A DNA stretch of 64,000 nt, from positions 1,426,001 through 1,490,000 of the forward strand of contig NZ_JACHEG010000001.1 of the NCBI RefSeq assembly GCF_014201355.1, read 5' to 3'. Made by a program: the position numbers and the translations under genes. The notes under the pieces were generated by a model. The model had not been told where the DNA came from. It saw nothing but the letters and a program-made list of their open reading frames with translations, and ran no database searches. The DNA comes from Aliirhizobium wenxiniae (GTDB taxonomy: Bacteria; Pseudomonadota; Alphaproteobacteria; Rhizobiales; Rhizobiaceae). Positions 9,147 to 16,678 of this stretch are shown here, in pieces (within the stretch, counting starts at the first letter, position 1; every line of letters starts with the position of its first letter).

Positions 9147-10856
9147 ATGCATAGATTGAAACTTCTGTTGGCCGGCACGGTTGCCGCCATGGCGCTTTCA
9201 AGCGCCACGGCACACGCGGAGCGCGGCACGGATGGTGACCTGAAGATCCTGTTCTGGCAGGCAGTCTCCACCATGAACCCGTTCCTGTCCGGCGGCACGA
9301 AAGAAGTCTTCGCATCTTCGATGGTCATCGAGCCTCTGGCCCGCACCGACGAAAATGGAAAGCTGGTCGCTTATCTTGCAACCGAGATCCCTACCCTGGA
9401 AAACGGCGGCCTAGCCAAGGATCTGCTGAGCCTGACCTGGAAGCTGAAGCCCGACGTCAAATGGTCGGACGGCACGCCGTTCACCGCCGAAGACGTGATC
9501 TTCACCTGGAAATACTGCACGGCGCCGGACGGCGGCTGCGCCCAGAAGGCACAGTATGAAGGCGTCAAGGACGTCGAAGCCATAGACCCGCACACCGTCA
9601 AGGTCACTTTCACCGAGCCGAAACCCTACCCCTATTCCGCCTTTGTCGGCTCTCAGTCACCGATCATCCAGGCAAAGCAGTTCGCCGATTGCGTCGGCGC
9701 CAAGGCGCCCGGCTGCACCGCTGCCAATTTCGGCCCGATCGGCACCGGCGCCTTTGTCGTCGCCGACTTCAAGCCGAACGACGTGATCACCTTTAAGGCC
9801 AATCCGAATTACCGGGATCCGGCCAAGCCCGCCTTCGCTTCAGTCACCCTCAAGGGCGGCGGTGATGCGGCCTCCGCCGCCCGCGCTGTGCTGGAAACCG
9901 GCGAATATGACTATGCCTGGAACACCATGGTCGAGCCGGAAGTGCTGCAGACGATGCTGGCCGCAGGCAAGGGCCGTCTTGAATCGGCCTTCGGCACCAA
10001 TGTCGAGCGCATCAACCTCAATTGGACCAACCCCGACCCGGCTCTCGGCGACAAGCGCTCCACTACGGATGCAGGCCCCCATCCGGCCCTGAAGGACCCG
10101 GCAGTGCGCCGCGCCCTCTCGCTCGCCATTGATCGCGATATCATCGTCGAGGCGGGTTACGGCGCAGCCGGCAAGGCCACCTGCAACATCGTTCCGGCCC
10201 CGGAAGCTGTTGCTTCGACCAAGAATGACAGCTGGTGCCTCAAGCAGGACCTCGAAGCCGCCAACAAGCTGCTCGATGATGCAGGCTGGGCAAAGGGTTC
10301 GGACGGCATCCGCGCCAAGGACGGCGTCAAGCTCAACTTCCTCTACTCCACTTCGACCAACTCGGTGCGTCAGGCAACCCAGGAACTGGTCAAGTCCATG
10401 TGGGCCGAAATCGGTGTCGGTGCGGAACTGCGCAACGCCTCCGCATCGGTCTTCTTCGGCGGCGACCCGGCAAGCCCCGACACGTTCCAGAAGTTCTACG
10501 CCGACGTCGAAATGTACACCAACAATTTCGATGGTACCGACCCGGAGAAATATCTGGCGGAATGGCTGTGCAACCAGATGCCAGGTCCGTCGAACGGCTG
10601 GCAGGGCCAGAACATTCCGCGTTATTGCAACCCGGAATATGACAAGATGGTTGGCACTCTCTCCAAGACCGCAGACCCGGCAAAGCGCGCCGAGCTTGCC
10701 AAGCAGTTGAACGACATGCTGACGGAAGAAGGCGCTCATATCCCGCTCGTTCACCGTGGCGATCTTTCCGCTTTTGCAGTCTCGCTGGATGGCGTCAGGA
10801 TGAACTCGTGGGACAGCCAGCTCTGGAATGTCGCTGACTGGTATCGCAAGAAATAA
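9147..10856 (+). CDS. Dipeptide/oligopeptide ABC transporter substrate-binding protein
   Basis: A 569-residue family 5 extracellular solute-binding protein. A Sec signal peptide covers about residues 1-23 and ends SSATAHA. The mature part has the family phrases KPDVKWSDGTPFTAEDV and, later, PAVRRALSLAIDRD. It is longer than DppA, as is typical for this rhizobial subgroup. ATG 9147 follows AAAGGGGAAC. The two permeases follow after 165 bases that contain a strong hairpin. The ligand cannot be read from sequence; the neighbouring M20 hydrolase hints at N-acylated amino acids or small peptides. Confidence 0.92.
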   Translation: MHRLKLLLAGTVAAMALSSATAHAERGTDGDLKILFWQAVSTMNPFLSGGTKEVFASSMVIEPLARTDENGKLVAYLATEIPTLENGGLAKDLLSLTWKLKPDVKWSDGTPFTAEDVIFTWKYCTAPDGGCAQKAQYEGVKDVEAIDPHTVKVTFTEPKPYPYSAFVGSQSPIIQAKQFADCVGAKAPGCTAANFGPIGTGAFVVADFKPNDVITFKANPNYRDPAKPAFASVTLKGGGDAASAARAVLETGEYDYAWNTMVEPEVLQTMLAAGKGRLESAFGTNVERINLNWTNPDPALGDKRSTTDAGPHPALKDPAVRRALSLAIDRDIIVEAGYGAAGKATCNIVPAPEAVASTKNDSWCLKQDLEAANKLLDDAGWAKGSDGIRAKDGVKLNFLYSTSTNSVRQATQELVKSMWAEIGVGAELRNASASVFFGGDPASPDTFQKFYADVEMYTNNFDGTDPEKYLAEWLCNQMPGPSNGWQGQNIPRYCNPEYDKMVGTLSKTADPAKRAELAKQLNDMLTEEGAHIPLVHRGDLSAFAVSLDGVRMNSWDSQLWNVADWYRKK

Positions 10857-10864
10857 CACCGGTT

Positions 10865-10892
10865 GCCGGACCGAACACTCTGTTGGTCCGGC
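10865..10892 (+). promoter_or_regulatory. Intercistronic hairpin between binding protein and permease
   Basis: GCCGGACC (10865-10872) and GGTCCGGC (10885-10892) form a perfect 8-bp stem that starts 8 bases after the binding-protein stop codon. ATTCTT follows but no long T-run. It could end or stabilise the upstream message so that the binding protein is made in excess of the permeases. Confidence 0.6.
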
Positions 10893-11021
10893 ATTCTTAG
10901 CCAAGGCATCACGATTTTCCCGGTCTACGGCCGGGCAAATCTCACCGTAAGGCACAGAAATCTGCGCATTCCCGCCGTGTTGCAGCTACGCGGCAGGCAA
11001 TTGCAGACCGGAGAATTCCAT

Positions 11022-12032
11022 ATGTTCACATTCACGTTGCGACGATTGTTCTTCGCAATCCCGACGCTGCTGGTAATCAGCTTTGTCATTTTCGCTCTTC
11101 TCGATCTCGCCCCGAATGATCCGACAGGCGACCTGCCTCTGACGATCCCGCCGGAAGTGCGCGAACAGATCCGCGCCTCGCTGGGCCTCGATCAGCCTTT
11201 CTTCTTCCGTTATCTGGCCTGGCTGCATCAGTTTTTCATCAACGAGCCGCTCAACATCATCGAAAGCCTCACCGGCTGGCAGTTTGGCGATGGCGAGCGC
11301 ATGCGCGTCCTTTCCTGGGCAACGCGCAGCCCGGTCGTCGATCTCATTGTCCAGCGTCTGCCTCAGACGCTCTGGGTCGTGGGCCTCGCCTATCTCTTCG
11401 GCATCCTCATCGCCATCCCGATCGGCGTCATTTCCGCCTACAAGCAGTATTCGGTCCTCGATCAGGTCGGCACGTTCATCTCGATGGTCGGTTACTCTGT
11501 CCCGACGTTCTTCACCGGCGTGCTGCTGGTGGTTATTTTCTCTTCCTATCTGCAGTGGTTCCCTTCGGTTTACGATACCAACCTGCGTGTCACGGACTTT
11601 TCCAGCTTCGTCGCGCAGGTAAAACAGATGGTTCTGCCGGTCGCCGTTCTGTCGCTTTATAACGCGTCACAGATCGCTCGTTTCGTTCGCGCCTCGATGC
11701 TCGACAACCTGCATCAGGATTATGTCCGCACCGCGCGCGCCAAGGGCGTGAAGGAAAAGGCCGTGCTGCTCGTCCACGTACTGCGCAACAGCCTCATTCC
11801 GGTTGTCACCGTGATTGCACTCGGCGTGCCGACCATCTTTTCCGGCGCCATCATTACCGAACAGATTTTTCGTGTGAATGGGCTTGGCCAGTTGTTGATC
11901 ACCGCCGTGCAGGGCGCGGATATCCCGCTCGTCCAGACGCTCACCTTCATCTTCGCGGTGCTGATCGTCCTCTTCAACCTGATCGCCGACGTACTTTACG
12001 GCATTCTTGACCCGAGGATCCGTTATGACTGA
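11022..12032 (+). CDS. Dipeptide ABC transporter permease, DppB type
   Basis: A 336-residue inner-membrane permease with an N-terminal membrane helix at about residues 8-28, a long periplasmic loop, and five further helices. The EAA-loop region that contacts the ATPase is visible as YVRTARAKGVKEKAV, and the protein ends VLYGILDPRIRYD as DppB proteins do. ATG 11022 follows CGGAGAA. The gene overlaps the next permease by 8 bases, so the two are translationally linked. Confidence 0.92.
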   Translation: MFTFTLRRLFFAIPTLLVISFVIFALLDLAPNDPTGDLPLTIPPEVREQIRASLGLDQPFFFRYLAWLHQFFINEPLNIIESLTGWQFGDGERMRVLSWATRSPVVDLIVQRLPQTLWVVGLAYLFGILIAIPIGVISAYKQYSVLDQVGTFISMVGYSVPTFFTGVLLVVIFSSYLQWFPSVYDTNLRVTDFSSFVAQVKQMVLPVAVLSLYNASQIARFVRASMLDNLHQDYVRTARAKGVKEKAVLLVHVLRNSLIPVVTVIALGVPTIFSGAIITEQIFRVNGLGQLLITAVQGADIPLVQTLTFIFAVLIVLFNLIADVLYGILDPRIRYD

Positions 12033-12951
12033 CGCAACCGCGACCTTGTCTGCACCGGTGACAGCCTCCACTCCGGCACGCTCTGCATTCGCCGACATAT
12101 GGAAACAGTTCCGCGCCCATAAGGGTGGCGTTGCAGGCCTCGTCGTCTTCACCTTCATCGTGCTGGCCGTCTATGTCGGCCCCTATATTCACCGCGTCGC
12201 ACCGAACCAGATCAACATCCGCGACAAGAACCAGTGGCCGTCGCTGGCTCACCCCTTCGGCACGGACAATCTCGGCAAGGACATGCTGGCACAGGTTTTG
12301 GCAGGCGGCCGCATCTCGCTCGCAGTCGGCATCACCGCCATGCTGCTTGCGCTTTTCCTCGGCACGCTGGTCGGCGTCCTGTCGGGTTATTTCCGCCGCT
12401 TGGACGGTCCGCTGATGCGTTTGACCGACCTTTTTCTGGCGCTTCCGCTGCTTCCGCTGCTTCTGGTCATTCTGCTTCTGTTTCGCGATACGCTGCGTTC
12501 AGCCTTCGGTCCCGAGACCGGTATATTCATACTGATCGTGGTCGTTATCGGCATTACCAGCTGGATGCATACCGCCCGTATCGTCCGCGGCGATGTTCTG
12601 GCGGTCAAAAGCCAGGAATTCGTGCTGGCGGCAAAATCGAGCGGCATGCGCGAATATCGCATCGTGCTGAGGCACATTCTCCCGAACGTGCTCTCCTCGA
12701 TCATGGTCTCGGCAACGCTCGGCATCGCCTCGGCCATCATCACGGAATCGTCGCTCTCCTTCCTTGGCCTCGGCTTCCCATCGGACTTTCCGACTTGGGG
12801 GCGGCTGCTGTTCGATGGCGCCAACTTCCTGCAGCTGACGCCTTCACGCGTTCTCTGGCCAGGCCTCGCCATTTCGATGACTGTCCTGAGCGTCAACTAT
12901 ATCGGCGACGCAATCCGAGACGCGCTCGATCCACGCGCCGTCAAGCGTTGA
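12025..12951 (+). CDS. Dipeptide ABC transporter permease, DppC type
   Basis: A 308-residue permease that pairs with the DppB-type protein just upstream. It has the N-terminal helix (about residues 33-55), the HPFGTDNLGKDMLAQ phrase that marks DppC proteins, an EAA-like loop (FVLAAKSSGMREYRI) and the closing phrase GDAIRDALDPR. ATG 12025 is preferred to an in-frame TTG 18 bases upstream. It is the last gene of its unit; a hairpin terminator lies 20 bases past its stop. Confidence 0.92.
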   Translation: MTDATATLSAPVTASTPARSAFADIWKQFRAHKGGVAGLVVFTFIVLAVYVGPYIHRVAPNQINIRDKNQWPSLAHPFGTDNLGKDMLAQVLAGGRISLAVGITAMLLALFLGTLVGVLSGYFRRLDGPLMRLTDLFLALPLLPLLLVILLLFRDTLRSAFGPETGIFILIVVVIGITSWMHTARIVRGDVLAVKSQEFVLAAKSSGMREYRIVLRHILPNVLSSIMVSATLGIASAIITESSLSFLGLGFPSDFPTWGRLLFDGANFLQLTPSRVLWPGLAISMTVLSVNYIGDAIRDALDPRAVKR

Positions 12952-12970
12952 GAAAAACGACGCCTTTGTG

Positions 12971-12994
12971 AAACGGCGGCGAAAGCTGCCGTTT
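12971..12994 (+). terminator. Terminator with GAAA tetraloop
   Basis: AAACGGCGGC and GCTGCCGTTT form a 10-bp stem (nine Watson-Crick pairs and one G-T) closed by a GAAA loop, followed by ACTTTTCT. It lies 20 bases after the stop of the DppC-type gene and should end the importer transcript. Confidence 0.7.
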
Positions 12995-13031
12995 ACTTTT
13001 CTGGAAACGTCACTTTTTTCCTGAAAAAGTT

Positions 13032-13056
13032 GGAACCTTCTTTATCGCCGCCCGTT
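13032..13056 (+). promoter_or_regulatory. EcfG-type promoter, exact match, gene-free target
   Basis: GGAAC at 13032-13036, a 16-base spacer and CGTT at 13053-13056 match the alphaproteobacterial general-stress sigma factor pattern exactly. No protein-coding gene starts downstream on this strand. The predicted transcript begins near 13061-13063, right where a long hairpin begins. Confidence 0.75.
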
Positions 13057-13060
13057 ATCC

Positions 13061-13180
13061 GAGTGTCCGAAGGCGACCCCCCGTCCCCCGCCCTACAAAA
13101 GCTTTCGGACAAACTCTTCAATCCCCCTCGAAGAGACGAGCCGGCTCGGTTTCCCAAGGAAACCGAGCCGGATCTGTTTT
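13061..13180 (+). ncRNA. Putative general-stress small RNA with C-rich loops
   Basis: Predicted about 120-nt transcript between an exact EcfG promoter and a strong terminator. Hairpin 1 pairs 13064-13074 with 13101-13111 (11 bp, one G-T) and exposes a 26-base loop containing CCCCCCGTCCCCCGCCC. Hairpin 2 pairs CTCTTC (13114-13119) with GAAGAG (13130-13135) and exposes the loop AATCCCCCTC. Hairpin 3 is the terminator. C-rich loops of this kind can pair with Shine-Dalgarno sequences. The layout recalls GsrN of Caulobacter and the C-rich-loop alphaproteobacterial sRNAs, but I make no homology claim. No ribosome site or convincing reading frame was seen. Transcription itself is untested. Confidence 0.6.
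13141..13180 (+). terminator. Strong terminator of the putative small RNA
   Basis: CCGGCTCGGTTTCC (13141-13154) and GGAAACCGAGCCGG (13158-13171) form a perfect 14-bp stem with a CAA loop, followed by ATCTGTTTT. The T-tract lies on the plus-strand side, so it suits the small RNA. It may also block read-through from the minus-strand kinase gene. Confidence 0.75.
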
Positions 13181-13257
13181 GGCGACATGCCCTCCAGGCC
13201 GATGGATCGGCCGGCCACTTTCTCAACCACAGAAGATTTTTTGAAATTAGCCCGGTA

Positions 13258-14358
13258 TCACTCGCCGCCGTGATCAAGCGGGAAACGCAGCTTGTAGCTG
13301 ATGCCCCGACTGGAGATCACATATTGGGCCTTCCCGTTGACGGAAGCCGGCACGACACGCTCTAGAACCGTGCTGCCAAAATGAGCCTTTAGCCCTTCTT
13401 CAGTGGCATCCCGATCGTCAGAGCCGCTCAACGTCTCGTCCCAGCTGAGCTCGAGATAATCATGTCCGTCGGCATTCACCCGCGTCGAAGTGATGTCGAT
13501 CGGCTTTCCGTTGCGCAACATCGAACCGTGGCTCACGGCATTGACGACCAGCTCATGCAGCGCCAGCCCCAGATGCAGCGAGGCATTCGGCGAAAGCAGC
13601 ACATTGTCGCCAGAGATTTTCACCATATGCCGGTTATCCGGCATATATTTCTCCGTCTGTTGCCGCACCAGATCGAACAGATAGGCGCCACGCCAGCTGG
13701 AATCGGTGATCAGGTCCTGACTTTGCGAAAGTGAATAAAGCCGGCCCCGGAACTTATGGAGGAAGAGATCGAGCGAACCGGAATAACGCGCCGTTTGCAG
13801 CGCGATACTCTGGATGATCGCGAGCAGGTTCTTCGAGCGATGGCTTACCTCGCGCAACAACGCGCGCAACAGCCTCTCGCGATGCCGTTCTTCCGAACGA
13901 TCGATGATCGTCGTCACGAGATGCAGCCCACCGGACTGGAACTCTACTGCCTGAACACGAAATTCGAAAATCTGGTCGGAACCGACAATAACCTCGATAT
14001 GCCCTTTTTTGCCGCTTTCCGCCATGCCTTGCTTTAGGATGAGCAGCTTTGCTGCAACTTCATCACCGAACAGCGCGGCATCCGAAGGGCTCAGAATATC
14101 TTCAAGAGCCCATACCTCGGGCAAGTTGGCGAAATACAGATAGTCCAGCGCCTTGTTCTGAATAATGATACTCGCGCCAAGGTCGATGAGCGCGGGCATG
14201 AAAAATTCCCGCAGCTTGTCATCACTCTGACCAGCGTGCTGCCATGTCAGCGGATGCGCCAATCTTGCCACTCCATCTACCGCTTCATCCTGTGACGCCC
14301 CGATGGCAGCGCCAGATGCTCGTGTTTCTCTCTTAGGACCGCCCGGCTGCAACCGCAA
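13258..14358 (-). CDS. HWE/HisKA_2 sensor histidine kinase of the GSR locus
   Basis: A cytosolic kinase of up to 366 residues. A PAS-like region lies at about 50-150 and is followed by the HisKA_2 phospho-acceptor box LLREVSHRSKNLL with His173. The ATPase domain includes LHLGLALHELVVNAVSHG. Kinases of this class control PhyR in alphaproteobacteria, either as phosphate donors or as phosphatase-type brakes; next to phyR this is the obvious partner. The start is uncertain: TTG 14358 is the longest option and has no strong ribosome site, with GTG or TTG codons further in as alternatives. A near-match EcfG promoter lies upstream. Confidence 0.85.
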   Translation of the reverse strand: MRLQPGGPKRETRASGAAIGASQDEAVDGVARLAHPLTWQHAGQSDDKLREFFMPALIDLGASIIIQNKALDYLYFANLPEVWALEDILSPSDAALFGDEVAAKLLILKQGMAESGKKGHIEVIVGSDQIFEFRVQAVEFQSGGLHLVTTIIDRSEERHRERLLRALLREVSHRSKNLLAIIQSIALQTARYSGSLDLFLHKFRGRLYSLSQSQDLITDSSWRGAYLFDLVRQQTEKYMPDNRHMVKISGDNVLLSPNASLHLGLALHELVVNAVSHGSMLRNGKPIDITSTRVNADGHDYLELSWDETLSGSDDRDATEEGLKAHFGSTVLERVVPASVNGKAQYVISSRGISYKLRFPLDHGGE

Positions 14359-14525
14359 TCGAACATGTCCAATGCTTCGCGTGATGAAGACGGACAGGTG
14401 CCTTTACTTCGTACGCGCTGGTCCGGTGCCTAAAGCACCGGAACCTGCAATGTCAGACCATCATTAAGAATAGGCACAGGACAACTAAAACAAGGGGTGC
14501 CATGCCGCGTAAGCCGACTTGCCAC

Positions 14526-14550
14526 AACACTATGCTGATAATTTTGTTCC
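14526..14550 (-). promoter_or_regulatory. EcfG-type promoter candidate for the HWE kinase
   Basis: Read on the minus strand, GGAAC (14550-14546) is followed by 16 bases and then TGTT (14529-14526), one mismatch from CGTT. It points toward the kinase gene, with a leader of about 160 bases. Confidence 0.45.
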
Positions 14551-14580
14551 TGAAGCATACAGATCAAGAAGATCAACCGC

Positions 14581-15375
14581 TCACGCAGCCGCCTTCACCG
14601 CCTCGTTGAAGAACAGCGCCTGGCTGATCAATGCTTTTACCATATCCGGATTGAACGGCTTGGTTACGAGGAAGGCAGGCTCAGGCCGCTCGCCGGTCAG
14701 CAGCCGTTCTGGGAAGGCCGTGATGAAAATGACCGGCACGCTGGACGTCTTGAGAATCTCGTTGACCGCGTCGATGCCAGAACTGCCATCGGCCAACTGG
14801 ATATCGGCAAGCACCATCTTCGGCTGCGACGACTGGAACAGCGACACCGCCTCTTTGTGGGTGCGGGCAATTCCTGTCACGCGGTGGCCGAGATCCTGAA
14901 CCATCTGTTCGATGTCGAGCGCGATCAGCGGCTCGTCCTCGATGATCATGATATCGGTCGCCACCTGTCGCGAGATTTCGCGCGACGCTTCGTCGAGCAG
15001 CTTGTTGACTTCCGCAACACTGACATCCAGCACCTCTGCAGCTTCGTCTGGCGTAAAGCCTTCGACGGAAATCAGCAGGAAAGCATGGCGTGCCTGCGAA
15101 GGAATGTTCGAGAGATTAACAGCTGCACGCTGTTCCCACGCGAACGGGGATTCGATCGGCCTGATCTCTATGGATGTGGAACCAAAAATCGCGACGAATA
15201 GTTTATAAAGCGAAACGCGATCCTTCGAGCTTTCCGGAAAGATGGAAACATCGGCGATCAGCGCTTCAAGAACGGCGGCCACATAAGCGTCTCCTGACGT
15301 CTGCGATCCGGTTACCGCTCGGGCATACCGACGCAGGTAAGGAAGGTGTGACGCAACGCGCGTGGTGAGTGACAT
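14581..15375 (-). CDS. phyR: Anti-anti-sigma response regulator PhyR
   Basis: A 264-residue GSR switch protein. Residues about 1-135 form a sigma-factor-like domain that mimics EcfG, and residues about 142-255 form a receiver. In the receiver the acidic pocket IIEDEP (about 144-149), phospho-acceptor Asp191 in VLADIQLADG and Lys239 in LVTKPF are present. After phosphorylation PhyR binds NepR and frees EcfG. The frame is open upstream to 15537, but ATG 15375 has AGGGGAGAA at good spacing and gives the family length. It is divergent from nepR-ecfG, with an exact EcfG promoter in between. Confidence 0.97.
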   Translation of the reverse strand: MSLTTRVASHLPYLRRYARAVTGSQTSGDAYVAAVLEALIADVSIFPESSKDRVSLYKLFVAIFGSTSIEIRPIESPFAWEQRAAVNLSNIPSQARHAFLLISVEGFTPDEAAEVLDVSVAEVNKLLDEASREISRQVATDIMIIEDEPLIALDIEQMVQDLGHRVTGIARTHKEAVSLFQSSQPKMVLADIQLADGSSGIDAVNEILKTSSVPVIFITAFPERLLTGERPEPAFLVTKPFNPDMVKALISQALFFNEAVKAAA

Positions 15376-15418
15376 GCAAATTCTCCCCTGGACCCTGTTG
15401 GGCAATTGACTTGAGTTT

Positions 15419-15443
15419 AACGTGGCGATGCAAAATAAGTTCC
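15419..15443 (-). promoter_or_regulatory. EcfG-type promoter of phyR, exact match
   Basis: On the minus strand GGAAC (15443-15439), 16 bases, then CGTT (15422-15419). It ends 43 bases before the phyR start and should make phyR part of its own regulon. Its -35 forms one arm of the inverted repeat AAGTTCCG / CGGAACTT. Confidence 0.85.
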
Positions 15444-15450
15444 GCAAGAC

Positions 15451-15475
15451 GGAACTTTTTTTAAACTCGGGCATT
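15451..15475 (+). promoter_or_regulatory. EcfG-type promoter of nepR-ecfG, one mismatch
   Basis: GGAAC (15451-15455), a 16-base spacer and CATT (15472-15475) instead of CGTT. It points at nepR and is back-to-back with the phyR promoter, the two -35 elements being only 7 bases apart. Positive feedback of EcfG on this operon is well known in other alphaproteobacteria. Confidence 0.7.
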
Positions 15476-15510
15476 TTCCACCCGACAATTTGATAGCAGG
15501 CGCCCGCGTT

Positions 15511-15735
15511 ATGAGTGACGAGATCAGAAAAAATCATGATATGACCACAGCCGAAACCTCACAAATCAAGCCAGGAACCATAGCTCCGAATGCTTCCATC
15601 TCGCGGAAGTTGAAAGAGTTTTATGACGCAGTGCAGGAAGAAGGCATTCCGGATCGTTTTCTCGATCTCCTTGAACGGTTGGAAGCAGCTGAAAATGCTC
15701 AAAAAGCAAACGCCAAGGCGGTGGATGCAAAATGA
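15511..15735 (+). CDS. nepR: Anti-sigma factor NepR
   Basis: A 74-residue anti-sigma factor that holds EcfG inactive until phospho-PhyR displaces it. The conserved core ISRKLKEFYDAVQEEGIPD followed by RFLDLLERLE is clear at about residues 31-62, flanked by low-complexity tails. ATG 15511 is chosen; ATG 15541 is in frame but has no ribosome site. The stop overlaps the ecfG start as ATGA, so the two are co-translated in a fixed ratio. Confidence 0.95.
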   Translation: MSDEIRKNHDMTTAETSQIKPGTIAPNASISRKLKEFYDAVQEEGIPDRFLDLLERLEAAENAQKANAKAVDAK

Positions 15736-16313
15736 GCGCACAGGCTGAATCCACCAAGGCAGATGCGGATGACCGTGTCTTCAAGCGAGACCTGCTCGCG
15801 TCGCTACCCAATCTTCGCGCCTTTGCCGTGTCTCTGACCGGCCGCCACGACAAGGCGGACGACCTCGTTCAGGATACGATCATGAAGGCTTGGGCGAACC
15901 AGAAAAGCTTTACGGCAGGCACCAACATGCGTGCGTGGCTGTTCACCATCCTTCGCAACGAATTCTACAGCCAGATGCGCAAGCGTGGCCGCGAAGTGCA
16001 GGACAGTGACGGCCTGTTTTCCGAACGTTTTTCCGTTCACCCAGAACAATATGGCCGTCTCGACCTGCAGGACTTCCGTCAGGCGCTCGACAAGCTTCCG
16101 GAAGACCAGCGCGAAGCAATCGTGCTCGTTGGCGCTGCCGGTTTTGCCTATGAGGAAGCCGCCGAAATTTGCGGCTGCGCCGTCGGCACGATCAAGAGCC
16201 GCGTCTCGCGCGCCCGCACCCGTCTGCAGGAACTGCTCGGCGTTTCCGGCGAAAGCGACTATGGCCCGGATGCAGGTGATGCCGCGATCACAGCAAGAGC
16301 GTTCGGCAGCTAA
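15732..16313 (+). CDS. ecfG: General stress ECF sigma factor EcfG
   Basis: A 193-residue sigma factor of the ECF15/EcfG group (RpoE2 in Sinorhizobium). The sigma-2 region includes GRHDKADDLVQDTIMKAW (about residues 37-54), and the sigma-4 region includes YEEAAEICGCAVGTIKSRVS (about residues 139-158). It should recognise GGAAC-N16-CGTT, and exact or near copies occur at six places in this window. The gene starts inside the nepR stop and is followed by a strong terminator 25 bases after its own stop. The window carries no second ecfG paralogue. Confidence 0.96.
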   Translation: MSAQAESTKADADDRVFKRDLLASLPNLRAFAVSLTGRHDKADDLVQDTIMKAWANQKSFTAGTNMRAWLFTILRNEFYSQMRKRGREVQDSDGLFSERFSVHPEQYGRLDLQDFRQALDKLPEDQREAIVLVGAAGFAYEEAAEICGCAVGTIKSRVSRARTRLQELLGVSGESDYGPDAGDAAITARAFGS

Positions 16314-16337
16314 AAGCCTGTAACCCAAGTATCGAAG

Positions 16338-16367
16338 AAAGGCCGCCTCGAGCGGCCTTTTCTTTTT
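16338..16367 (+). terminator. Rho-independent terminator of nepR-ecfG
   Basis: AAAGGCCGC (16338-16346) pairs with GCGGCCTTT (16352-16360) around a CTCGA loop and is followed by TCTTTTT. It lies 25 bases past the ecfG stop. Confidence 0.88.
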
Positions 16368-16414
16368 CTACCGGCCTTCTGCGCGGGCACCCGACTCTCA
16401 TCCGCCGACCGGCA

Positions 16415-16526
16415 CCTTCTCCCCGCATACGGAGAGAAGGACACAAGTCGCAAGCCCTCCGCCGCTCTCAAACGCTGCACAGGCAACTCCCTCTCCCCGC
16501 AAGCAGGGAGAGGGTCAGGGCGAGGG
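16415..16526. repeat. Two short palindromic intergenic repeats
   Basis: The stretch from the ecfG terminator to 16625 holds no gene. It carries two palindromes of one style: CCTTCTCCCCGCATACGG with GAGAAGG at 16415-16440, and CCCTCTCCCCGCAAGCAG with GGAGAGGG and a trailing GGGCGAGGG at about 16488-16526. Such REP-like CTCCCC...GGGGAG elements are dispersed in many proteobacterial genomes. The weak minus-strand reading frame over this region is not protein-like. Confidence 0.6.
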
Positions 16527-16625
16527 ACAAGCGGCAAACTCCAAAGCAAGCAGCAAACTCGGAGCCCTCCAGCAATTCGGGCCGAACGACAAACTCGCCC
16601 TGCCGAACCATCACCAGAAAACAGA

Positions 16626-16652
16626 AGGCCGCCCGAAATTTCCGAGCGGCCT
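16626..16652 (-). terminator. Terminator of the YqjE-like/DUF883 unit
   Basis: AGGCCGC (16626-16632) and GCGGCCT (16646-16652) form the stem, with further pairing inside. Read on the minus strand it is followed by TCTGTTTTC. It lies just past the stop of the minus-strand gene at 16679. Confidence 0.7.
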
Positions 16653-16678
16653 CTCATCTCACAAACCCTGCGAAAACC

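Noticed and set aside
14440..14465. A plus-strand GGAAC with CATT after 17 bases
   Set aside because: The spacer is 17 and not 16, the -10 is imperfect, and no plus-strand gene or hairpin-terminator pair follows. The GGAAC is part of a local hairpin (14423-14441).
16310..16657. A 115-codon minus-strand frame downstream of ecfG
   Set aside because: It runs through the ecfG terminator and two palindromic repeats. The amino-acid content (Gly, Arg, Ser, Cys) reflects repeats and not a protein.
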